Origin: Hirundichthys speculiger
Lineage: Eukaryota; Chordata; Actinopteri; Beloniformes; Exocoetidae
Direction of reading: 5' to 3'
Length of the DNA stretch: 64,000 bases
Assembly: GCA_018398805.1 (NCBI GenBank)
Contig: JAGFBZ010000363.1
Coordinates: forward strand, 1,240,001-1,304,000
A program made the translations under genes and the position numbers. Below the pieces are notes generated by a model. That model had not been told where the DNA came from, did no database searches, and was given only the letters and a program-made list of their open reading frames with translations. Positions 13,190-26,477 of the stretch are shown piece by piece; the first letter of the stretch is position 1; each line of letters begins with the position of its first letter.

Positions 13190-14590
13190 TAGGAGGCGTT
13201 ATAAGGCAATTCAGAACCAATCTGAAATCCATCATACTATAGTGAGAAACATTTTTCACAAGTGGAAACATTCAGCTTAGTGTACTAGAAGTGGATGTCC
13301 AAAGGAAGTTCCCCTCAATGTGTGACTGTAATGCTAAGAGACTCAAGTCCACAGGCCTCAGTTACCATATTAAATCTATCACAAAGAATACTATAATGTA
13401 ATTAGAAAAAGACTTAACAAGTATGGTTAGTTTGACAAAGTTACACCCAAACAGCCACAAAATGTCTGGCACAATGTCCTCTGGAGAGATGAAACTAAAA
13501 AAGTGCTTGGCCATAACGTATGCAATTAGTGTAATTTCTTTATTATGCAGTCAAAAAGATGAGCTTTTCCAAAAAAGAGGTTAGTCCTGATTGAAGCAAC
13601 AGCTCAGCAACAAAGTGATCTATTTTCACTGAACAGAAAGCTCTTGCTGCAGTAAGATGGAGATTTTTTTTAAAAGCATAGCTGTGTACTCAGGTCTCTG
13701 TCTGCTTCCCCTCCCACTCTCTTCCATCTTTGACCTCTGTTGACCTCTGTGGATGTGGATGCTGTTGAGCTTTAAGTTTTGTTGGGAGTGGCCAACAGAG
13801 ACTCATCCTACATCTTTAAGCCCTGCCCACAAAACTGAACCCAGCAGCTTATGAAACTTTTGCACAAACAAAGCTTGTCTGTGCATACAAAACTTTTGAA
13901 AGGTTTTGAAAAAAGAAAAAAAAAACAAACAAACAAAAAAGCTTTGGATTCACATTTTAATTACTTTTTGCTTTTTTTTTAAGTTCCAATAGAACATTAT
14001 TTAATTGCATTTTGTAGAACTGTGCTCCTTTTCTCTTTCTGTCTCTCTCATACACTATTTAAATTCAAATATTTTCTGTTTGAAAGACAACTAAAGAAAA
14101 AAGAAATCACAGTACCTTATGGCACTATATGTGGTTAATTCAAACCCCATTATATCAGGACAAACACCTCATGCCACCTGTCAAGCATGGTGATAGAATG
14201 GTGATGATTTGGGCTTGTGTTGCAGCCACAAGGCCTGGGTACCTTGTTAACCATGAACTCCTCTGCCTACTAAAGCATTCAACACTGAAATATGAGGCCA
14301 TCTGCTTTACAGCTAAAGCTTGGATGAAACTGGGTCATGCCACAGGATAATGACCCCAAGCATACCAGCAGAACTCCAAAAGAATCGGTGGAAAAGAAAA
14401 CACTTAAGGTGTTGCTCTGAGCCAATTCAAGCCAAGAACTCAGCTGAAAAGCAGTGCTGGGACCTGAATACAGCTGTGCATAAACGAATGCCCACCAGCT
14501 TTAATAACTGCAGCAAAGTTTAAGAGTGGGCCAATGATGACAGAGACTGATGATCATTTGAATAACTGTTAAGAATCAGGCTTTTTAAAT
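13190..14590 (+). pseudogene. Tc1/mariner transposase relic with a ~600-bp interruption
   Basis: Degraded transposase of the same fish Tc1 family as 5340-5950. The 5' half (13190-13525) includes the GGCAATTCAGAACCAATCTG block and a piece reading 'NSHKMSGTMSSGEM'. The 3' half (14125-14590) includes a 'KHGDRMVMIWACVAAT' piece, which covers the second catalytic region, and then a 'LGHAT..NDPKHTS' piece. The halves are separated by about 600 bp (13526-14124) that does not belong to the transposase and that I cannot name. Stops and frameshifts are frequent, so the copy is dead. Confidence 0.8.
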
Positions 14591-14641
14591 CATGTTTTGA
14601 TCTATAAAACCTTAAAAGCGAAAGTAAGAGTTATACACACA

Positions 14642-14644
<3 letters not shown>

Positions 14645-14719
<75 letters not shown>
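14645..14719. repeat. (TA)n microsatellite
   Basis: An uninterrupted run of about 37 TA dinucleotides. It directly abuts a piece starting ACGGTACA that may be the eroded left end of the hAT-like element ending at 15618. Confidence 0.98.
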
Positions 14720-14721
<2 letters not shown>

Positions 14722-15019
14722 CGGTACAGAAACATAAATGCAAAATATAAATGTGCTAGTTGTTGATAACACACTTTTGTGCTTTTTAACAATAGGAACA
14801 TTAGCCTATACAAAGCTAGAATTCTGCTCAAAAATATAAATACAATATTCTAAAATGTAGATATTTTGAAAAACAAAATAAAAATAACATTGGCTCAGAC
14901 TTTTGCTTAAAAAAATAATCCATCTGATGTGCAAAATTGAACAGTTGCAACAATGAACAGTTTTCAAGTTGTTGCTCAGATTAAATAACATGGATAAGGC
15001 TTAGAGTGTTTCTTTAAAA

Positions 15020-15618
15020 ACAAATCATTTTATTTTTTCATAAAGTCCCGGTATGATTTTCTGGCTAAAATGTGGACGGGAAGGTAATTGATATCGGGGC
15101 TCAATTACCTTTTATCATGTGTTTGAAGCCAGCGTTCTCTACCACTGATTAGGGTGTTTGTGTGCACGCGCGTCGCCTCGCCTGTGTATGTGGTGACACG
15201 CGCCCAGTCCGCACACAGAAACTCGCGCGGGCTGTGCACTGTGCCCGGCAGAGAGAGAGCGAGAAGCGCGGCTTGCGAGGCAGACAGCAGCCAAGTGATG
15301 GCTTCAAACCTAGCGGTTTGAGTGCGCGTGAGTCTCAAAATCACCAGAAAAAGTCGCTAGATTTGTCGCTAGTCGCTTTTTACAAATTAAGTCACTAGGG
15401 GGGTCTGGAAAGTCGCTAGATATAGCGACAAAGTCGCTAAGTTGGCAACACTGGGTGTGCGCACAACTGCGCATGTGCGGCTGCAGCGCTCTGCTCCACA
15501 ACGTGCGGTCGTCTACTTAATATGTCCGTATGGAAACTCGTTCGGTACGCCCCCGTCCCGAACTGACCTACCTGTACCGAAACGGTTCAATACAAATACA
15601 TGTACCGTTACACCCCTA
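15020..15618. mobile_element. hAT-like nonautonomous element, right end preserved
   Basis: The right end reads ACCGTTACACCCCTA and then runs into a TA repeat, as expected for hAT elements whose ends begin TAGGGGTG. The 15110-15560 part is CpG-rich against its surroundings and contains repeated AAGTCGCTAG and TTGGCAACACTG-type motifs typical of fish hAT derivatives. The left end is not certain; ACGGTACA at 14720 next to the (TA)n tract may be its remnant, giving an element of about 0.9 kb inserted in a TA tract. Confidence 0.6.
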
Positions 15619-18600
15619 ATATATATATGTATATATATATATATTCTATACTAGTTAGAAAAAAGTACCCAACATGAGCTCAAACAGTTGTAGAACTGAA
15701 TTGAAAATATAATATCTCTGCCTTCCCAGCAATAGCAGCCTCTCAAGATCAACATCCAATATCAATATCAGATAGATGCATATAGGTACCCACACACAAC
15801 AACAACAATTTAACACACTTCTAACAGACACGAACGATGGTTTTTGTGGGTGGCTCACCATCTCTTAGAGGAGCCAAGTGAATGTCTGAGGCCTCTGGCT
15901 TTGGTGGCTTTGGACTATGAAAGACTAAATCACTGAATGACTGTCTATGCTACTACACTGGGATTAGAGGGATGCTTCATATTGACGTAGAGAACAAATA
16001 ACATACTCTAAGAATTCCTTTTCACATTCTGCAGCAGTGTGAGAGGAAATAGCAAATGGCTAGAAATAATAGAGGTCGCAGCGGCAGTCCCCTGTAAGTG
16101 CTTTTACCCCCCAGACAGCACATCCCCAGCTCAAACACACAAACCTATTAATGCACACGTTTGTAAACATACAAGCGCGCACATACACAAACAGACACAA
16201 GGACACACGTGCTTGATGGGAACAAGTGATTTGGACTGCGGGCACTGCTGCCTGGGTTACAAGAGAAAAACACTGCAAGGAATAAGATGGGCACATATGA
16301 GAGGCTCAGTGAGATATAGACTGGAAGAGATGGGGAGGGAGGTGGAGGGAAATGGAGAATGAAAGTAGAATACTTAGAGTGAGAGTGTGAAAAGAGCCAG
16401 TCAGGTTTTCAGCATGTCATAAAGGTAGAGAGACCCTGCTATAAATTCTCCAGGCTGCTTTAGATTTAATCTGAGGCTGGATGCAAACAACACACTACCA
16501 ACACACTACCAGCCTTGACAGGGCGCTGCATGTGGAGTGTGTCTGTAAGCGAGTGTTCATGTGTGTGTGTTTAAGTGTGTGCGTGTGGGCGGCTGAAGGA
16601 TTGGTTGCCAGGGATATTCTGGCATATTGGGCCCCGCTCCCTGCTGTTTAGCCTCGACAAGTCAGAGAAAACGCTCAGTGGCGGCTGGGCTAATTTACAA
16701 TCCACGTCTCTCGTCCTCTCCCACCTGTCTCTCCCTCTCTTGTCATTGTCTTCCTTTGTTTGCATCAAAGTTGGATGATTGACTGTGATTACCACTGTTC
16801 ATTGTGCTAGTCATAACAATTTTCTTAATCAGCTTGCCGTCTCCACCAGGACAGCCAAACAATTCCTTTCACGCCAACGTCTTTTCCCCTTTTCCCAGTC
16901 TTGTTTTCTCTTCGTCAAATTTCATTTTCCCTCCTTATTATAGTTCTTTTTCTCCTCCTTTACATTCCCTGCACACTTGCATACTTTCTTAAATTCCCCT
17001 ACTTTACTCTCCCTGTTCGGCAGGCTGATGTGGTCGGGACCTGTTGTTCTCATCTGGTGACAGCTAAACGGGGTCTGTTGTAATTAGTGTGGAATTCTAA
17101 TGAGCTTATCAGGTCAAAAGCAGCTTAGTCCACCAGGACCCTAGCAGGGTAGAAATTAGCCCCACTCCCTCCCAGACAAAACACACTCACCCGCATGCAC
17201 ATTACACAAAAACACATTGTGCATACCAATGATACAAGCCTGATTCATTAACAAACACTCGCTGACAAATTCAGCTGCAACCTCTCCTCTCATAAAGGGA
17301 TTAGCCCACTTTACATCAGTCAGTTAACAAAAACTGAATTATTAATGTGAGTGGCAACAAACATTAAAAAAAGAAAAGAACAACAGTTATGTGTAAGTCA
17401 TTGTGCTCAATTAATAAGTAGCTGGAGGGGTAAATATGTTATTTGAAGAAAGAAGTTTTGACAGTTAAACAAGCATAGCACAAATACACATGAACACAGT
17501 TGTGCATAAAGAAAAGCGAAGCAAATTTTTTTTTCGTCTCTGTCATGGCATGTGAGGAGTCACTGGCCTTCTACACTAAATCCTCACAGCTATTTGTTAA
17601 AAAAAACATCACCACATCAAATTCTATGAAATAAAATGTGCAGCAATATGCTGAAAGTAGAGAGTGAAAGGAGGGGTGCACTGATTAAGCAATGCAACAG
17701 CTGTTTCAATAGGATTATACTCAATAATTTTAATCGTACTCGTCCGGCATCCACAAATTTAATAAGATGCCTGCCTTAAAAAAAAAAAAAAAACGTGTCT
17801 GATTGCACTCTGTGGACAAAGATGAAATGGTTAACAGTGTGTGCAAAGTATATCACTGTATGTCAGCGAGTAATGGTAGGAGAACAGAAGACAGTAAAGG
17901 ATTATGGGAAAACAGGAGGAGGGTGGGTGGAATAAATCCATTTCCTGAGTTTGGTGCCGTAGCGCAGCCTTCCATCTGTTTTATTCCAGACTGGTTAACA
18001 TCCAATCAGTTACTCTGATACTTCAGTATGTGTGTGGGTGTGCATGTGTGTGTGTGTTTCTCTGCCAGGAGAAAAATGGAAGGCTGAAACTCCTACACTC
18101 AAAATGTTAAGATCTTAAAAAGCACAACTGTGAAGCAATGTGTTTGAGGCAGTAACTAATACTGCACTTTGCTCAATGTTCCACCTGAAATGCAGTGTAA
18201 CTTGCTGAAACAAGAAAAACATGTCTCCAAATACACGAATCAGGACACGCTCAAAATGGAGTCTTGCAGCCACAGGAAATATAAAAATCTATGAGGTGAG
18301 AATATGAACCTGCCTCTGTTAAAACAGTATTAATACCAGCGAAGTGTTTCTTAGTTAAACAGTGGGACAAATGCACTTGACTTTTATGGTTTAGCCTCAT
18401 GGGTGGATTTTACTCTGGAGAATCAACACATGAAGATTCTAGATGAGCCGCTTGATCTGCCTTGATTCTTTAATACTCATGATAGAATTTAAACTTTAGC
18501 TCATCCTTTAAAGCCACATCGGCATATGAAAAGCTGTCACAGTAAAGTCAGCAGGAAATTTATTGTGCGCGTCATCATGACAGTAGATAATTACACCAAC

Positions 18601-18837
18601 CATCCATTTTGGAAGTAATATGTACTCATCAATCCAACACATCCCCAGTATTAAAAAACTGGGGACTCAGAGGGCAGCGAGAAAGGAGAAAGGAACAGAC
18701 TGAGAGCCAGAAAAAGAGAAAGAGCAGCAACCTTCCAAGATGAGTGACACAGAAGGACCCAACATGGACCCTGAGAGGTAATGAAGCAGTCCGTCTACAT
18801 TATCTCTGTCTGCATCCACTACAGCACACAAGACTAG
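15619..18837. other. noncoding stretch, no gene seen
   Basis: Contains a short TA run at 15620-15645, pyrimidine-rich DNA at 16700-17010, an A run at 17780-17794 and TG runs near 16560 and 18030-18055. The block at about 16400-17110 looks less repetitive than its surroundings and could be conserved noncoding DNA, which the sequence alone cannot show. Confidence 0.5.
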
Positions 18838-18906
18838 CAGATAATTCCCACTCCTCTCCTTTCCTCTCTCCTCTCCTCTCCTTTCCTCTCCTCTCCTCTC
18901 CTCTCC
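18838..18906. repeat. (TCCTC)n-like polypyrimidine tract
   Basis: A 69-bp strand-asymmetric tract of imperfect CTCCTCTC/TCCTT units, purine-only on the other strand. It creates an artificial Glu/Arg-rich frame on the minus strand. Confidence 0.9.
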
Positions 18907-19848
18907 AAAAACTAATCCTGCACACAACTCATCACTCACAAGACACACTGTAAAGCATACCCGCCTTGGTTTCAGACAAAGGCATAAATCTGCTCTTGTT
19001 TTCTGGTAATAAAGAACTTCTGATATAGCTGGAGAGAAACAGAAAGAGACGGTGTGAGTGTGCGTAGATGGTGGAAAGTCGAGGTAGGATCAGATGAACT
19101 GCTTTGGCAAACAAACATTTATTAAGCGAGAGAAGCTGAAAAAAAAAAACCATACAGACTTCTAGAGTGAGTATAAGATTCATGGTGCTGTTGCTTAATG
19201 ACAAAATGATCACAAACGATGAATAACAAACAGGAAGTCTAATATAATTCCAAGAGTTTGCGAGACATAAGAGGCGGTTTAAATTCATTGGCTTCATGTT
19301 TGCCATTTCAATAAATCATGCTCACTGATATGAAACTGTCAAATAAAGACTAATTTCATTCAAATGGTAACAACATTGCATGTCAAGACCTTCCACTAGA
19401 TATTTGTTAATATTCAATAAACACTCAAAGAAAATTATCCACCAGAAATAACAAAGAAATGTTGTTGCACTGTCAGCACAGTGGCAAAGTATATATTCCA
19501 CAATAATTCTGCAGTAGTAACAATCTTGTAACGTAATATACTCAGTTCTAGGCAGCCACAGCTGCTCAACCGGCTGAGAAGGAAACAAACAAACAAAACC
19601 AAAAAAAAAATAAAAAATAAAAAAAATAATAAAAAATTGTCCAAGAGGAAGAATGGCGAGGATGCCCTCCTTCGAAGCCAGCTGTATATATCCACGAGAA
19701 GCAGCAAGGGAAGAACTCAACCAAAGCATTCTGCTAAGTGTGGGTGGTGTTCAAATGGGCGATGGTTTATGTTTTCTTTGTGAATGACGGTGGGACAGAT
19801 ATGTCAAAGAGTCCCCAGGCAAGCCACTGAACGCCACATTACCTCTGT
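18907..19848. other. noncoding stretch, no gene seen
   Basis: AT-rich DNA with an A-rich block at 19595-19637. Minus-strand frames of 124 and 135 codons here are dominated by Phe/Ile/Leu from these tracts and have no recognisable domain. Confidence 0.5.
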
Positions 19849-20112
19849 TAAATGGGCCACACTTATACAGCGCATTTGAACCTTATCTAGGTTCAACAAA
19901 GCACTTTACAATTGTGTTTCACATTCACCCATTCTCCCAAACACTCTCACAGCACTTCTTATCACAAATGTGCACCCTGAATACTGTATACAGCACTTTT
20001 CCTTTTTTTTTTCTACTACAATCACACAACGATGGGCATATCAGTGACAATGTGGGGGTTCAGTATCTTTGCCCTCGAGAAGATGGTCATGGCTGTGACA
20101 GTTGTCCCTGTT
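19849..20112 (+). repeat. teleost interspersed repeat (GGGCCACACTTATACAGCGC type)
   Basis: The text starting AATGGGCCACACTTATACAG, the CAAAGCACTTTACAATTG block, the TTCACATTCACCCATTC block and GGGGGTTCAGTATCTTTGCC appear in the order seen in a high-copy fish repeat. No coding sequence is visible and I cannot assign its class with confidence. Confidence 0.55.
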
Positions 20113-23100
20113 GATGTGCTCATAGATGTGGGGATTGTCTGCGTGAGGGAGAAAAAGAGTGAGGCTTGTATACACTAGTCACACTGTATAAATCTGTGTG
20201 GGGTGACTGAGAAACATTCACTGTAAAATGCTGTGTAGAGCATAGCCAAAGTTAAGAAAGTGCCATACAAGGACAACAGCACTTCTTCAGCATTGTGTTT
20301 CTGGATTACTGTTATTGAATGCAATATATATTTTGCAAAAAATAAAAAAAAACAAAAAACAAAAACAAATATAATTTAAATTAATCTGACCCCAAAATAG
20401 AAAATGTTAAATCACACATTTGAGGTTTGCTGTTGGGCATCTCTGATGCTATAAAGAACGTTTAACATTTTGTCAGTGCTCAGACAACTGCATTACTACT
20501 GCTCTTCCCCTGGGAGGTCTGAATTTCTTCAGTGGCTCACACACTGTCTCTAATAACACTTCCACTAATATAAGTATTGTGCAGCTCAAATGACTGTCAA
20601 TTCTCATTTTTCTCTGTTTCATCTGCACAAAAGGTCTGATTAATTAAATTTCTTGTGAAGTCTTGACAGTATTCTTTTCTTATTATATATGATCATATTT
20701 GCTTTGTCTTCCGTTCCAGTTCCCCATATCAAGAGGTTAACTTTGTTGTATTGTCTTTGATTTAGGTCTGTGCAGGCAAATTCATATGTCCATCTGGTTC
20801 CACTGGGGTTTGTAAATAAATAGCTTTGATTTTCTCCATAGTAAGTAAACCTGTCAGAGCCCATTTCCAGCACAAAGGATGCCTAATACTACTCAAATCT
20901 GTCTTGATCACAGTCAAGCAAGCATGAAACAGCAGTCAATAGTATGCATCCTGTGGTGATACAGTAAGGTAAATGCAAGCTTGAGTCTGTCTGTCAGCTG
21001 TGAAACCTTACCTGGGAAAGCGTGTGTCATTTCTAAATTATACTACCCCTTATTACAAAAAGTTGGGGTGATATGGACTACAACGTTCTCCACATCACCC
21101 CAGCCTTTCCTGATGTACAACTGAAGAATCAAACCACAGTGAATTTTCAGTTTTGTTAGAGCTTAAATGACCCATGGGTATCAGTGGACAGAAGAGGATT
21201 TGCTGATTTGCTCCCCCGTTAAAGGGATACAGCTTATAGAGGGAATTAGCTTTTTCGCCATCTACCCCAGAAGTTCTGATGGGAGGGTACATACCACTCT
21301 CGTCTCTGTGCATTCAGTAACCTTATTCTGACAAAGCCGAGCATTAGAAGTGTATAGCTACATCTAGGCTATGTGACTATTACTAATTTACTTTGTGTGG
21401 AAATAACAATAAAAATTGAGATGCAACAATCTTTTTAACAGATACATACAAGGAGCTATATTTTGGTGAAGCACCTGTACATGGCCACAGGGATTAAGAA
21501 GTCAATCAGTGTGCTTATATGACGATAAAAACATTGAATTAATTGATTAGTCCAACTGAAATCAAACTTCTCATAGTCAGACCAGTAAACCCAGGTAAGT
21601 TAAGTTAAAGTTAAGGTGATCCCTGTATGTAAATGTTTAACTGGACTGAAGCTGGCCCGTGTCCTCAGCTCCACAGTCCATGCCATTGAATTGGAAGCGC
21701 TGGAAGAAGCCAATACAGAGTGATACAGAGAAAAAGAAGAAAGGAAGAAAAAACACTAAGGTATACAGATTGTACAAAATGCACTAAGTTGTAAGTCAGT
21801 CCAGTTTACTGTTTGCTGTTGTTCCAAACATTGTGCCGCCAGTGAAACCAAAGATTTATCCGCTGTTTTGGTGTGTGGTGTAATAGGTCAACCGGAGAAG
21901 CACAATGCAAACAAGCTGAAAGCAGGCAGTAATGCCCACTATCATGGCAGAATCTGACTTACATTGCTGCTTATACTAATTCCCCTTACATGCACGTATA
22001 TTTTAACGAAGAAATGAATCAAATTAAATGGCCTTGTCAGCTATAACTATAGCCATAGCTTGTCTAAACTGTGGATGTAAACATCTTGAGTGAAGTCTAG
22101 AAAGTGCATCATTTACAGTCAGCTTCTAAAACCTGTAGTTCTTCCTCAGTGTGTTCTGGCACCAAAAAGACATGGCTCTGGATCATTTGCCATGAAGTAA
22201 TCATCATCATCTGATGGCCGCACACTCACGAGATTTCTCACACTAGTTAGCAACCACACTAGCTGCTGGCTGCTCACCAGTCACACTAGTGATGGAAGTT
22301 CCAACAAGGTTTTTGGATTTGTTTGGAAATTTATTTTGTCACCTAGTGTGTGTGTTGGATTTCCACTTCCAGCAACTTTCAGGTGGGTTTCCACTTGCAG
22401 GATTCCAGAGAGAAAACCACAAAGCTGGAATTTTAACAAGGATGTCCTGTCGTGTCTCCACTTATGGTGACAGAACCGGTTGTGCATAAACTACCATTCC
22501 AAACTATCTACTGCTGTCACTGCACCGCTTTGGCTGTCTGTCAACTGCCAATAAAGAAAAGAAGAAGTCAGCAAAGCACTGAAGGAGCTGAGATCGACTG
22601 TGGCGTTTCTATTTGCCATTTGTATAATGTGTAATGGTGGCGCTAAATGAGAAGAGATGACTTGTATGCAAAGGGGACATTAGATGGTTGAATGACATTA
22701 TCTCCTGCCCACAACACACCTAACCAGTTAGTCAACACCACTGACCCTATTCCATACGTTTTTCGAGTACCTATGCTACAACAGGTACATGTTTTGGCCC
22801 CATTGAGCTTTTTGAAAGCTAAAGTTGAAGACACACGTCAACGATCTGGCCGCAAAAAACTAACCCTGAACCCCCGCGAGTAGAAACCTTACAGTAAGCT
22901 ACGCTACCAGGGAGTTTGTGAGACTGGGTTATTGGATGCACACAGAAGAGAGCGAATATTTATCCACTGATAAAAGTTGGGTTGATGGCAAATAAACTAA
23001 TTCCCTAAATGTTGGTGTACTCCTGTGCAGTTTAAAACTTGAGCAAATGATTAATCAGTCTTCAGGTCTCCATTTTTTTTTTTTGTTTTTTTCCCTGCAA

Positions 23101-25584
23101 CTGTTTTCACAGGCAGTTAGCGCACAAAATATCTAAAGATGTCCATTTTCACTCCACCCCAGCAAAATCACAACTCATGTCTTGACGCCCAGCTGTCATT
23201 TCCTAGCCATGTGTGCAACACACCAGAGATCTGTCTTTAATGCCGTTAATGTCACAAAGAGAGAAACAGAGAGAGGAAGAAGGAGAAGTAGAGAGACCAA
23301 GACAGAGATGACAGCATGAGAGAGACAAAGGCGACAGTGATATTCTTGGACTGGATGTGAGGCAGTAAGTATGAGAGGCTGAGGGGAGGTGGGAAATGTC
23401 ATGGCCAATCTCTAATGAAGGGCCTTCCGGGAACTATAGTTAGATAAATTATTTAAAGGCTTTCATTTAAAAATGTCCAAAAAACTGTGCTGCGATGATT
23501 TGCGCAGGGGCTGGGGAAAGGTCATCTGTGTGTTGGGAGTGCTTCATTAACCTCCCACCACCTCCCTACCTCAATTATTTCTGTCAAAGAGCACCTGGGG
23601 GGGAGGGGTAGAGAGATAGGGAGGCTGCGCTGCTCCTGTGGTAGAGCTGATACCACTCTGCTGCTGGTGTAGCTGCCGATCAGGAGTTGAGACCTGAGGG
23701 GCTTCAACTATGCTTATCTCAGTACCCGGTGGTGGTCCATTCCCGCTGGAATGTTTGGGTGACTTCACTGTTGTAAAAAAAAAAAAAAAAATCTCTGAAA
23801 ATGTGCAAGGTATAAAGGTCGGATAACGCATATGAGCACTTGGATGGTAGTGTGTGTTTAAAAAAAAAAAAAAAAAAAAAGGTTGTGAGGCTGTTGCCCA
23901 GGCCTCAGGAGTGTTAAACACTTTGATCTCAAGAAATAGTTTTTACAACCCAACATAGCTGCAAGGAAGTTTTAACATGTGCTCAAACACGTGCACACAC
24001 TCACACAAAGTTTTTTTTTTCTCCTCTGTTGCTGTAGTCAGTTAACTGTTTGCTCTATTTCACTTTATTACATACTTCCTTGCTCCTTTTCCTCTCTTCA
24101 CATCTTAAAATGTGAAAACCTTATCTTAAAGTGCACAGAAAGATTTTTCTCCAATGATGTTGCAATGCGTTTAAATAAAATGGCTTTATCCCCTTGAGAG
24201 CCTGACTTTCATGGTGTTTGACAGTAGGACCTTGGGTGTACAAAATGTCTAATGGTGGCAACGGAAAAGATAAAACTGTCACTAAAAATTATTCTGATTA
24301 ATATCTATGCTAAATTCTATGCCCATCCCATTAATCTGGCCAATTTGTGAAGCACAGGTAAGATTAAGAGGTTTAAAACTCCTGCCCAATGCAGTGTCTG
24401 GCTGGCATAATTTAAAAGAAAACAAAGGAAAAGAAAAAAAAAAGAACTGAGCTTTATCAAAGCAGTAATAGAAAAACTTTGGTCTTGGTTTTCTTCTCAT
24501 TTTCATTACTTTTAACATGTTACGAGGAGTTCACAAATACCAGTCAGCATTTGAAGAAGCAGGTTGGCATTGCAAATATTGCTCACAAACACTGGAAACA
24601 TATGTGATATGTGTGGATAAATTGTCTCCCTGGATTGCTGCCTTCTACAGAAATTAGTTACACAATAGTGGGAGGTTCAAACATATAGTGGAGGAAATGT
24701 GACATGGTTGTGTCGTGATTCTCTCTCTGTAAAAAGGGAACCAGTTGAACCAGCTCTGAATTGGCTGCAGCACCAGCCCAGCACCTGGTCAAAAAGGGGA
24801 AAATGTGTAATAAGAGCTAAATAACCAGATGTCAGCTGTTGGTAGCCTGCCATTGGTTGTTTAATTAACACAGCAGTCTCCTCCACCTCTGCTGTGTGTT
24901 TTCAAACTCCCCTTTGTCGGGGGGGGAAACAAGTTCTGAGCTGGAAGCCAATGAGTCTTTAGGTTTTGATGAAGATTTTGATCATGCCATAAGGCAGTCC
25001 CGAGTGGTTCTTTTGATGAATGTTTGTAAGGATCCAAATAAGGCACCACCTTGGGTTTAGCACTACTACAATGATTTTAACTGGTTTAAAACAAATCAAA
25101 CAAAAAATAAATTTCCTTGAAATAGTCGTCCTGTACACACTTTCGACACTGTATACATTCTTCTTGCGAGAAGGTGAAAATAACTGTTTGCCAGGCCCAC
25201 TTCCACTGACGGGACCAGGATGTGAAACATATTTAACCCTAAATAATATTTTTCCCCCAATTGTTCCCAGGGTTAGAATATGGCCCAACTCTCACTATTT
25301 GTGTTGTGAGTCTGATCCTGCCTCAATGTAGCAATACTCAACAAACAAATCCTGATTTCAGGATTTAGGGGGAAGCTGTTGACACCCCTGAGCTTTGCAG
25401 GAAGGAGAAAGTACAAGAAAAGAAGCAAAAGAGAGGAATTGTGATCTTGTCACATTCTCTGAAATTCCTCGAATTTTGCAAGTGCCCATGATGCAACACT
25501 TTCAAAATAACTGAGGATACCGCAAACTGAACTGCAGACAGTCGAACAACTTACATTTAACCAAACATATCCGTCAAACACTAA
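20113..25584. other. noncoding stretch, no gene seen
   Basis: Mostly unique-looking DNA. It includes an A-rich run at 20338-20370, homopolymer A runs at 23775-23791 and 23861-23880, and a T run at 23071-23082. Short frames (for example 22281-22634, 22692-22883) have no domain matches. I saw no exon with convincing splice sites. Confidence 0.5.
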
Positions 25585-26477
25585 GGCCCCGATCATACAC
25601 CTCTCGCTAGCCGCTACCCGTAAATTGTAGGTTTAGGAACCTCCGCTAGCCGCTAATGCAATCTTCCGCTTCCCTAAAGCTGCTACCCGCTATGCTGACT
25701 CCCTTACTCACATTGTAGGTGTGGCAATGGGCGTGTCTTTTGTGCTTTCTTTCCGCAAACTCTGTATCTTGCAATCACGGGTTTAGGATAGCGGGTGGTC
25801 AGACCACCCAGTACCCGCTACTCGCTACCCGCGATTGCAAAATACAGAGTTTGCGGAAAGCGCAACTCGCATGTCGGCGCGTAAAAGAGCGCGTCCAAAT
25901 GGCATAAATGTGAATCCACCTGGTCACGTGTGGACGTGCACCAATGGCTCTACCTCTCAATTACGCATCACCGTATTACTTGCATACGTTTGTATTCTCT
26001 TGAGGTCAGAGGATGTCTGGTCAGCAGTTGTGGTCGATGTTGGAATAGTCACGGCCAGACACGGCAGTCTGTACAGCTGTGGCATGATCTCATTCAGATG
26101 TTGCTGTGGAGGAAACCAAGGAGATCTTTGGGACATTTCCCCTCAAAATCCATGATGGCCTACATCACAGTCACTTCTGTTGTTAAACAGGTCAGATATT
26201 CAATTCAATCAACTGAACTGGTTCAGACCTTCAGTGAAGACAACTAGTTGATTGACTAAAACAAGTCAGCTGTGCTGCTGCATGGTTGGAACAAAAACCT
26301 GCAGCCACACCGGCCCTTTCATGGATCAGTTTGAGACCCCTGATATAGCGGTTTGCGCAGGTAAGATGGCGGGTTTAGGGAGATGGAAGATTGCGTTCTT
26401 TGCGGGGGAACGCCCCTTCCGCTACCCGCTATCCCTTAATAGCGGCTTTAGGAGGTTTGGTGCCGAAGATCGGGCCC
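25585..26477. mobile_element. PIF/Harbinger-like nonautonomous element with central palindrome
   Basis: The element begins GGCCCCGATC and ends GATCGGGCCC, near-perfect inverted termini, with TAA on both sides (25582-25584 and 26478-26480). A 3-bp TWA duplication with such ends is typical of PIF/Harbinger elements. Subterminal copies of CTACCCGCTA and CTAGCCGCTA recur near both ends. Inside, 25740-25868 forms a roughly 120-bp near-perfect palindrome centred at about 25802 (arms GGGTGGT/ACCACCC at the core, TTTCCGCAAACTCTGTAT and its complement at the tips). No transposase is encoded; frames of about 105 codons at 25835-26247 have no recognisable domain. Confidence 0.7.

Noticed and set aside
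14631..14831. Minus-strand frame with a long Tyr-Ile run
   Set aside because: Produced by the (TA)n tract; no start context or domain.
19322..19729. 135-codon minus-strand frame with a Phe-rich stretch
   Set aside because: The Phe run is the complement of an A-rich tract, and the frame has no domain.
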